A stretch of DNA of 12,464 nucleotides from Tannerella sp. (GTDB lineage: Bacteria; Bacteroidota; Bacteroidia; Bacteroidales; Tannerellaceae), in the NCBI GenBank assembly GCA_031260095.1, contig JAIRKN010000051.1:1-12464 (forward strand), read 5' to 3'. The notes beneath the pieces are model-generated. The model had not been told where the DNA came from, searched no databases, and saw nothing but the letters and a program-made list of their open reading frames with translations. This document shows positions 7,356-12,464 of the stretch, piece after piece; positions within the stretch are counted from its first letter, which is position 1, and every line of letters begins with the position of its first letter. The translations under genes were made by a program, and so were the position numbers.

Positions 7356-7401
7356 CAATCCGAAAACCAAAACGTAATATTCATTTAATAAATTATTTAA
7401 C

Positions 7402-7704
7402 ATGACTAAAGCAGAACTTATTAGCCTGATATCAAAAAATACAGGCATCGAGAAGACAGAGGTATTGAACATTGTAACTTCTTATATGAACACGATTAAG
7501 AAGTCTTTGGAGGAAGGCGAAAATGTTTATTTAAGAGGCTTTGGAAGCTTTATTGTAAAGAAAAGAGCAGAGAAAAAAGCCCGTAACATTTCGAAAAACA
7601 CGACAATTATAATCCCGGAACACAGTATTCCGGCATTTAAACCGGCTCGGGTATTTATGGAAGCAATCGCAAGCGATAAGAAGAAAGCGAAAAAGAAAAA
7701 ATAA
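7402..7704 (+). CDS. HU-family nucleoid DNA-binding protein
   Basis: A 100-residue histone-like protein that binds and bends DNA as a dimer. The N-terminal helical part (MTKAELISLISKNTGIEKTE) is followed by the saddle strand RGFGSFIVKKR (residues 45-55), then the DNA-gripping arm (about 59-79), and FKPA at 79-82. A lysine-rich tail (SDKKKAKKKK, 91-100) goes beyond the usual HU length of about 90 and should add nonspecific DNA affinity. It leads a rightward unit: 16 nt later comes the small basic protein gene, then a terminator-like hairpin and rng. Whether it behaves like HU or like IHF cannot be told from the sequence. Confidence 0.94.
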   Translation: MTKAELISLISKNTGIEKTEVLNIVTSYMNTIKKSLEEGENVYLRGFGSFIVKKRAEKKARNISKNTTIIIPEHSIPAFKPARVFMEAIASDKKKAKKKK

Positions 7705-7720
7705 TTTTAAATAGTGAACT

Positions 7721-7810
7721 ATGCCAAGTGGTAAGAAAAGAAAAAGACATAAAATGTCTACTCATAAGCGTAAAAAAAGACTGAAAAAAAACAGACATAA
7801 AAAGAAATAA
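7721..7810 (+). CDS. 29-residue basic protein, AURKAIP1/COX24-like (candidate small ribosomal protein)
   Basis: A very short gene, ATG at 7721 and TAA at 7808-7810. The peptide starts MPSGKKRKRHKMSTHKRKKR and ends in LKKNRHKKK; over half its residues are Lys or Arg. A conserved Bacteroidota protein beginning MPSGKKRKRHK is annotated as an AURKAIP1/COX24-domain protein, the family of mitochondrial ribosomal protein mS38 and the mycobacterial ribosomal protein bS22. By analogy it may bind the small ribosomal subunit; this is inference. It follows the HU gene by 16 nt and lies just before a strong hairpin, so HU and this gene probably form the main transcript. Normal gene callers can miss it because of its length. 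Confidence 0.8.
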   Translation: MPSGKKRKRHKMSTHKRKKRLKKNRHKKK

Positions 7811-7830
7811 GTCTGAAAAATGAAATTAGA

Positions 7831-7886
7831 AAGAACAAGCTTAATAGAAATCATTATTATTTAAGTTTGTTCTTTTGTTTATTTAT
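7831..7886 (+). terminator. Terminator-like hairpin between the small basic protein gene and rng
   Basis: AAGAACAAGCTTAA (7831-7844) pairs with TTAAGTTTGTTCTT (7861-7874) over 14 bases with one G-U pair, leaving a 16-nt loop. The T-rich run TTGTTTATTTATTT follows. This fits an intrinsic terminator for the HU/small-protein transcript. It ends only about 12 bases before the rng GTG, so rng must depend on read-through, processing or its own promoter; no TAnnTTTG box was found there. Confidence 0.7.
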
Positions 7887-7897
7887 TTATAACTGGC

Positions 7898-9475
7898 GTG
7901 ATAAGTGAAATAGTTGTAGACGTAACACCTAAAGAGGTGTCAATCGCAGTGATGGAAGATAAGGTTCTGGTCGAGTTTCAGAAAGAAACCCGGAATGAAT
8001 CTTATGCAGTTGGTGATATCTATTTCGGGAAAGTAAAAAAGCTTCTTCCCGGACTCAATGCCGCTTTTATTGATGTAGGACATAAAAAGGAGGGCTTTCT
8101 TCATTATCAGGATCTGGGCTCTCATTTTACTACGCAACAGAAATTCCTGAAAAAAATACTTTCGGGTGATAAGAAGAATATTATTCCGTTTTCAAAAATA
8201 TCAATCCTCCCGGAATTGCCGAAAGACGGCAAGATAACGGACGTGCTCACGGCTGGTGAAGATATTCTCGTTCAGATAGCCAAAGAACCCATTTCGACCA
8301 AAGGGCCGCGACTTACGGCAGAACTTTCTTTTGCGGGACGTTACCTTGTTCTGACTCCTTTTTCCGATAAGGTGTCCGTTTCCAACAAAATAAGATCAAG
8401 TGAAGAACGTGCGCGGTTGCGTCAGTTGATTCAAAGCGTAAGGGCTAAAAGTTTTGGGGTGATTGTACGAACGTCGGCCGAAGGGAAACGTTCGGCCGAA
8501 CTGGATTCCGAACTAAAGATTCTGCAGAAACGTTTTGACGATAATCTGCTTAAGTTGCCAAAGGCTAAGAGGCCTTCGCTCTTTTATGAAGAAACGTCAC
8601 GTATGGTGGCTCTCCTGCGGGATATTCTGAATCCAACATTCGAACATATCTATATCAATAATGAGGACGTATATAAGAATGTACGCGATTATATTTCTTT
8701 GATAGCGCCCGAACAAAAAAAAATCGTGAAGCTTTATACCGGTGGACTTCCGGTGTTTGATCACTTTGCCGTTACCAAACAAATAAAATCATCGCTTGCG
8801 CGGACGGTCACTTTTAAGAACGGGGCATATCTTATTATCGAGCATACCGAGGCGATGCACGTGGTGGATGTGAACAGCGGTAACCGCTCCAATAAGAACG
8901 GCAATGAACCCGAAGAAACCTCTTTTAATGTAAACCTGGCGGCAGCGGACGAATTGGCGCGTCAGTTACGTTTGCGTGATATGGGAGGTATTATCGTGAT
9001 TGATTTCATTGATATGAATGAGGCTTCGCATCGTCAGAAATTATTTGAGCATATAACGGCTGCTATGTCGCACGATCGCGCCCGGCATAATATATTGCCG
9101 TTGAGCAGGTTCGGGCTGATGCAGATTACGCGCCAACGCGTACGTTCCGTACCGGATATTAATACTTCCGAAACCTGTCCGACCTGCTTCGGGACAGGTC
9201 ATGCGCGACCATCCATCCTGTTTACCGATACGCTGGAAGGAAAACTGGATACCCTGACGAACAAACTGCATGTGAAAGACTTTACCCTTCATATTCACCC
9301 TTATGTGTTTGCCTATGTATCCAAAGGGTTTGTTTCTTTGTTACGACGATGGAAGTGGAAATACAGTAAGAGCCTTAAGGTGATTCCTGATCAGAGCCTT
9401 GGCTTTTTGGAATATAAGTTTTATGACGTCGATCATAATGAATTTGACGTCAATGACAAAGTAGAACTCAAATGA
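7898..9475 (+). CDS. rng: Ribonuclease G (RNase E/G family)
   Basis: A 525-residue endoribonuclease that cuts single-stranded, A/U-rich RNA and acts in rRNA maturation and mRNA decay. The start is GTG; the family start M(I/S)xEIVVDVTPxE matches from there. An S1-type RNA-binding region lies at about residues 36-128 (YFGKVKKLLPGLNAAFIDVGHKKEGFLH pattern). The DNase-I-like catalytic part carries Asp324 (VVDVNSG) and Asp369 (IIVIDFID), matching RNase E Asp303 and Asp346. The Zn-link is CPTCFGTG with Cys427 and Cys430; the Asp369-Cys427 spacing of 58 equals that in E. coli RNase E. There is no long RNase E-type C-terminal scaffold. It sits behind a strong hairpin, and the esterase gene follows after 36 nt. 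Confidence 0.96.
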   Translation: MISEIVVDVTPKEVSIAVMEDKVLVEFQKETRNESYAVGDIYFGKVKKLLPGLNAAFIDVGHKKEGFLHYQDLGSHFTTQQKFLKKILSGDKKNIIPFSKISILPELPKDGKITDVLTAGEDILVQIAKEPISTKGPRLTAELSFAGRYLVLTPFSDKVSVSNKIRSSEERARLRQLIQSVRAKSFGVIVRTSAEGKRSAELDSELKILQKRFDDNLLKLPKAKRPSLFYEETSRMVALLRDILNPTFEHIYINNEDVYKNVRDYISLIAPEQKKIVKLYTGGLPVFDHFAVTKQIKSSLARTVTFKNGAYLIIEHTEAMHVVDVNSGNRSNKNGNEPEETSFNVNLAAADELARQLRLRDMGGIIVIDFIDMNEASHRQKLFEHITAAMSHDRARHNILPLSRFGLMQITRQRVRSVPDINTSETCPTCFGTGHARPSILFTDTLEGKLDTLTNKLHVKDFTLHIHPYVFAYVSKGFVSLLRRWKWKYSKSLKVIPDQSLGFLEYKFYDVDHNEFDVNDKVELK

Positions 9476-9511
9476 ATTAAGCGCAGATATTGAATCTTAA
9501 ACTTTAATCTT

Positions 9512-10396
9512 ATGAAACGTTTCTTTCTTTTTCTTTCATTGATTAATATAATGAGTTTACATGTACTTTCACAGGAAGAGGTGATTCGCTTGTTTCCTGG
9601 TGGCGCTCCGGGAGAAAAGGGCGGTTTGCCTGAAGAAACTTCTGATATAACAGGAAATAAGGTAGCAGGAGAAACGGTGCAGCGGATCGGTAATGTAAGC
9701 GATCCTGTGATCACGATTTATCATCCGGTGCAGGAATTGGCGAATGGTACTGCTATGATTGTATGTCCCGGTGGCGGTTATAATATTTTGGCCTACGATC
9801 TGGAGGGAACGGAAATCTGTGAATGGCTGAATGATCTGGGAATAACGGCGGTGTTACTGAAATACCGGACGCTCCGTCGTGAAGGAGCGGCTAAACATGC
9901 CGCCCCCTTGCAGGATGCGCAATGTGCCGTCAGTTATGTGCGCGCTCATGCCGGGAAATTGCATATTCATCCGGAACGTATCGGGATTATGGGATTCTCT
10001 GCCGGAGCACATTTGTCCGTCATGACTTGCAATAACCCGGAAGAACATACGTATCCGGTGGTGGATGAATGTGATAAATTCAGTAGCCGTCCGAACTTCT
10101 GTCTGCTGGTTTATCCGGCCTACCTGAGCGGGGAAACGTTCGGCACACTGGCTCCTGAAATTAAGGTGTCCTCAAAAACGCCTCCTACCATGCTGGTGCA
10201 GACACAGGATGATAAATCTTACATAAACAGTAGTCTTTGTTATTATTATGCCTTAAAAGAAGCAGGTGTGCCGGCTACGATGCACTTGTACAGTCAGGGA
10301 GGACACGGATATGGTTTGCGTGATACCAAAGCGGTTGTGAACGAATGGCCCGAACGGGCGGAATACTGGTTGCGCTCGCTTGGTATGATAGATTAA
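9512..10396 (+). CDS. Secreted alpha/beta-hydrolase esterase (acetyl-xylan-esterase-like)
   Basis: A 294-residue predicted serine esterase. The N-terminus MKRFFLFLSLINIMSLHVLS is a signal peptide, probably cut near residue 20 before QEE, so the enzyme should be periplasmic or exported. The PGGGYN segment (86-91) would form the oxyanion hole, GFSAG (161-165) holds nucleophile Ser163, QTQDD (230-234) supplies the likely acid Asp, and GGHGYG (263-268) supplies His265. This arrangement is typical of BD-FAE/acetyl-esterase-like enzymes that remove acyl groups from plant polysaccharides. The exact substrate is not determinable. It lies 36 nt after rng, without a clear promoter, and 200 nt before metK. 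Confidence 0.88.
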   Translation: MKRFFLFLSLINIMSLHVLSQEEVIRLFPGGAPGEKGGLPEETSDITGNKVAGETVQRIGNVSDPVITIYHPVQELANGTAMIVCPGGGYNILAYDLEGTEICEWLNDLGITAVLLKYRTLRREGAAKHAAPLQDAQCAVSYVRAHAGKLHIHPERIGIMGFSAGAHLSVMTCNNPEEHTYPVVDECDKFSSRPNFCLLVYPAYLSGETFGTLAPEIKVSSKTPPTMLVQTQDDKSYINSSLCYYYALKEAGVPATMHLYSQGGHGYGLRDTKAVVNEWPERAEYWLRSLGMID

Positions 10397-10416
10397 TGAT
10401 TATTAACATCTAAATA

Positions 10417-10447
10417 TTTATTCGTATCGCATTTTTTTATAATTTTG
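10417..10447 (+). promoter_or_regulatory. Putative metK promoter, Bacteroidota -33/-7 type
   Basis: TTTA at 10417-10420 (3 of 4 to TTTG) is followed after 19 bases by TAATTTTG (10440-10447), a full match to TAnnTTTG. The expected start near 10453 lies a few bases before the SAM-II element, so the riboswitch would be at the very 5' end of the metK mRNA. Confidence 0.55.
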
Positions 10448-10459
10448 TCGTTGAATTGA

Positions 10460-10509
10460 CGTGGACAGATTTGTAATGCTTGCAACCACAGGAAAAAAAT
10501 GCTAAAAAG
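10460..10509 (+). promoter_or_regulatory. SAM-II (SAM-alpha) riboswitch in the metK leader
   Basis: The order of conserved pieces matches the SAM-II consensus. P1 is GTGG (10461-10464) pairing with CCAC (10486-10489). The loop has GATTTG (10468-10473) and then GCTTGCAACCAC (10478-10489). An A-rich joiner follows (10493-10499), then GCTAAAAAG (10501-10509). The pseudoknot can form from TTGCA (10480-10484) with TGCTA (10500-10504), with one U-U opposition. SAM-II binds S-adenosylmethionine and usually lowers expression of the gene behind it, here the enzyme that makes this ligand. The match was made by eye; a covariance search would settle it. Confidence 0.82.
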
Positions 10510-10527
10510 AATCCAATTCCTTTTCCC

Positions 10528-10548
10528 TGCCGTTCGGCATTAGCTTTT
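10528..10548 (+). promoter_or_regulatory. Small hairpin after the riboswitch, possible expression platform
   Basis: TGCCG (10528-10532) pairs with CGGCA (10535-10539), or as TGCC/GGCA with a GTTC loop; AGCTTTT follows closely. The adjoining TTAGC (10540-10544) is complementary to GCTAA (10501-10505) inside the riboswitch 3' strand. The two states could exclude each other. The stem is short and the T-run only four long, so terminator function is doubtful. Confidence 0.32.
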
Positions 10549-10596
10549 CCAACGTTGATTTATAACTTATGTTTAACTTAATAAATGAATAAGGTA

Positions 10597-11883
10597 ATGA
10601 GTTACTTATTTACTTCAGAATCGGTGTCGGAAGGACACCCCGATAAAGTGGCCGATCAGATATCGGATGCTTTGCTTGATGAGTTTCTGGCTCAGGATAA
10701 AGAATCCAAAGTAGCGTGTGAAACGCTGGTTACTACCGGTCAGGTGGTAGTCGCCGGCGAAGTTAAATCAGAGGCGTATGTAGATGTACAGGGAGTGGTA
10801 CGCCGTGTAATCGAAAAAATCGGTTATACAAAGAGTGAATATCAGTTCGAGGCTAAATCGTGTGGCGTACTCTCGGCCATTCATGAACAAAGCCCGGATA
10901 TCAACCGGGGAGTTGAACGACAGGATCCGTATGATCAGGGCGCCGGCGACCAGGGGATGATGTTCGGTTATGCAACAAACGAAACGGAAAACTACATGCC
11001 ATTGGCACTTGATCTGGCGCATAGCCTCCTGCAGGAGCTGGCCGTGATCCGTAAAAACGAAATTGAAAAGATGCCCTACCTCCGGCCTGACGCCAAGAGC
11101 CAGGTGACAATCGAATATGATGATGACGGAACGCCATTGCGTATTGATACGATTGTGATCTCTACGCAGCATGACGAATTTGAACATGCCGGAAATGGTC
11201 TTTCACAAGCGGAAGCCGACAAAAGAATGCAGGATAAGATCACAGAGGATATAAAAGCAATCCTGATTCCACGTGTAAAAGCGCAATATCCCGCTAAAGT
11301 GCAGGCATTATTTGACGACCGGATCACATATTATATCAATCCGACCGGTAAATTTGTGATCGGCGGACCTCATGGCGATACGGGATTGACAGGTCGTAAA
11401 ATCATTGTAGATACATACGGAGGAAAAGGTGCGCACGGCGGTGGCGCTTTTTCAGGAAAAGACCCGTCTAAAGTAGACCGTTCGGCGGCCTACGCTTCCC
11501 GTCATATTGCAAAGAACTTAGTAGCTGCAGGTGTAGCGGACGAGATTCTGGTTCAGGTATCCTACGCGATCGGTATTGCTAAGCCGATGAATATTTTCGT
11601 CAATACATACAGTCGTACCAATGTGAAGATGACCGACGGCGAAATAGCAGAAAAGATTGCCGAAATATTTGACATGCGTCCCAAAGCGATTGAAGAGCGC
11701 CTGAAACTACGCAACCCCATTTATCAGGAAACCGCTTCTTATGGTCACATGGGTCATACGCCGACATTCGTAAAGAAATCTTTCCCATCCCGTTACAAAG
11801 ACGCCGTAACCTGTGAAGTAGAGCTTTTTACCTGGGAAAAGCTCGATTATGTAGACAAAGTAAAAGAAGCATTTGGATTGTAA
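10597..11883 (+). CDS. metK: S-adenosylmethionine synthetase
   Basis: A 428-residue cytosolic enzyme that makes S-adenosylmethionine from methionine and ATP. I chose the ATG at 10597 because relatives begin [17 protein letters not shown]; an in-frame ATG at 10585 would add MNKV. Key motifs in order, numbered from 10585, are GHPDK at 17-21, GAGDQG at 119-124, [13 protein letters not shown] at 260-272 and the P-loop-like GGGAFSGKD at 285-293. Its length exceeds the E. coli enzyme (384) because of an extra segment after [10 protein letters not shown] and around the [21 protein letters not shown] stretch, as in other Bacteroidota forms. It has its own promoter-like site and a SAM-II element in a leader of about 140 nt, so product feedback is likely. 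Confidence 0.98.
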   Translation: MSYLFTSESVSEGHPDKVADQISDALLDEFLAQDKESKVACETLVTTGQVVVAGEVKSEAYVDVQGVVRRVIEKIGYTKSEYQFEAKSCGVLSAIHEQSPDINRGVERQDPYDQGAGDQGMMFGYATNETENYMPLALDLAHSLLQELAVIRKNEIEKMPYLRPDAKSQVTIEYDDDGTPLRIDTIVISTQHDEFEHAGNGLSQAEADKRMQDKITEDIKAILIPRVKAQYPAKVQALFDDRITYYINPTGKFVIGGPHGDTGLTGRKIIVDTYGGKGAHGGGAFSGKDPSKVDRSAAYASRHIAKNLVAAGVADEILVQVSYAIGIAKPMNIFVNTYSRTNVKMTDGEIAEKIAEIFDMRPKAIEERLKLRNPIYQETASYGHMGHTPTFVKKSFPSRYKDAVTCEVELFTWEKLDYVDKVKEAFGL

Positions 11884-11998
11884 GAGATCATCCTGAAAGG
11901 TAAAATTTATACTGTACTCGATAAAGTTCAATTAGTAAATGCAACTTTACACTAACAAAGAATTGAAAATAAATAAACAATGTGATACTGATGATGTG

Positions 11999-12044
11999 TT
12001 GTTAAAATGGGAATAAATCTTTGATTTATTTCCCGCTTTAACAA
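11999..12044 (+). terminator. Long AT-rich hairpin downstream of metK
   Basis: TTGTTAAA (11999-12006) pairs exactly with TTTAACAA (12037-12044). Inside, GGGAATAAATC (12009-12019) pairs with GATTTATTTCCC (12023-12034) with one bulged A, closing on a TTT loop; an AT/GC internal mismatch separates the two helices. This 19-bp stem lies 115 bases after the metK stop and is the likeliest end of its transcript, though no T-run follows. It is symmetric, so it could work on either strand. The bases between the stop and the hairpin, and from 12045 to about 12110, are AT-rich and show nothing else. Confidence 0.55.
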
Positions 12045-12140
12045 TATAAATTGCAGTTTAAAATACTTATAGCACAAAGAAAACAGAATTTGCATTTACT
12101 GCTTGAATCTGCGCTCGGCATAACTCTGTGAAGTCACTCC

Positions 12141-12285
12141 GGGTTGCTTCATCCTGCGGGTTTGCAATGACGGGTGCCTGTCCCGTTATGACGGGGACGG
12201 GCGGCTTCAATAGTGACGACCTTGCGACTGCAGTCGCCGACCCACGGAGAAATTGCTTCACTCCGTGGGTTCGTTGGTGACGATG
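12141..12285. repeat. Palindromic intergenic repeat (copy 2), rearranged
   Basis: Bases 12141-12177 match 2680-2716 of copy 1 at 31 of 37 positions by eye (core TTGCTTCA, CCTGCG, GCAATGACGGG). A second degenerate half follows at 12251-12285 (ATTGCTTCACTCCG, then GTGACG). Between them lie several dyads: GTCCCGT opposite ACGGGGAC (12180-12198), the perfect 14-base palindrome GCGACTGCAGTCGC (12224-12237), and the perfect 9-bp inverted repeat CCCACGGAG/CTCCGTGGG (12241-12249 and 12261-12269). GC content is far above the AT-rich flanks. It lies between metK and the last gene and codes for nothing credible. Confidence 0.7.
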
Positions 12286-12358
12286 TCCTCCTTTGCGTTA
12301 AAAAGATATTCATTTACACGATTCGTTATAGAACCCAAAAACCGGATTATACGATAAT

Positions 12359-12464
12359 ATGATAAAAAAAACGATAGAACATCATCCGTTACCGCCGTTC
12401 CTGCCGGATCATGCAAAAATACTGATGCTGGGTAGTTTTCCGCCTCCCCCCGAACGATGGACGA
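12359..12464 (+). CDS. Uracil-DNA glycosylase superfamily protein, 3'-truncated by the window edge
   Basis: Only the first 35 residues are visible, from the ATG at 12359. The segment PLPPFLPDHAKILMLGSFPP resembles the N-terminus of Bacteroidota uracil-DNA-glycosylase-family proteins, where the GSFPP loop follows strand one of the fold. Such enzymes remove deaminated or mismatched bases. With so little sequence the subfamily cannot be named. It follows the palindromic repeat by about 70 bases, and no clear TAnnTTTG promoter box was found ahead of it. Confidence 0.62.
   Translation, partial: MIKKTIEHHPLPPFLPDHAKILMLGSFPPPPERWT

Noticed and set aside
10397..10596. SAM-I or SAM-III element ahead of metK
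   Set aside because: The conserved cores of those classes are not visible, while the SAM-II order of motifs is.
10768..11187. 139-codon and 78-codon minus-strand frames inside metK
   Set aside because: Antisense shadows of a highly conserved coding region.
12067..12261. 64-codon minus-strand frame over repeat copy 2
   Set aside because: It runs through the palindromic repeat and AT-rich spacer; a by-product of repeat composition.

Overview
The window looks like Bacteroidales (Bacteroidota) chromosome. Three things point there: the run ssb-gldE-gldD-phosphopantetheinyl transferase, promoter-like TTTG/TAnnTTTG pairs in place of sigma70 boxes, and a tiny lysine/arginine-rich protein encoded behind HU that is typical of this phylum. 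The family cannot be fixed from the sequence; a Porphyromonadaceae/Dysgonomonadaceae/Tannerellaceae-type genome is my guess. Nearly everything is housekeeping or ordinary sugar metabolism. I see no CRISPR array, intact transposon, phage or toxin-antitoxin module, and no clear new multi-gene system.

Layout. Bases 1-2529 (+) hold the 3' part of uxuA (mannonate dehydratase) and a lipoprotein-type Gfo/Idh/MocA oxidoreductase, probably one hexuronate/sugar operon. Bases 2530-2953 separate convergent genes and hold GC-rich palindromic repeats. Bases 2954-7123 (-) are a compact cluster read ssb, gldE, gldD, 4'-phosphopantetheinyl transferase, then an aldo/keto reductase with two 4Fe-4S motifs. The last three junctions are an 8-nt gap, a TAATG overlap and an ATGA overlap. 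Bases 7124-7401 are an AT-rich divergent promoter region. From 7402 (+) come an HU-family protein, a 29-residue AURKAIP1/COX24-like basic protein, a terminator-like hairpin, rng (RNase G) with a GTG start, a secreted alpha/beta-hydrolase esterase, and metK. The metK leader contains a good match to a SAM-II riboswitch. Bases 11884-12358 hold a long AT-rich hairpin and a second copy of the palindromic repeat. The window ends inside a uracil-DNA-glycosylase-superfamily gene.

How the genes fit together. UxuA makes 2-keto-3-deoxygluconate from mannonate, and its neighbour may act on a related sugar in the envelope. GldD and GldE belong to the envelope machinery tied to gliding and type IX secretion. 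SSB, HU and RNase G cover DNA and RNA maintenance. MetK makes S-adenosylmethionine, and the riboswitch would close a feedback loop on it.

The points most worth a second look are the SAM-II element with its possible competing hairpin, the palindromic repeat family shared by the two longest intergenic regions, the small ribosome-type protein, the hairpin just before the RNase G start, and the apparent absence of mutY from a locus where it usually sits.
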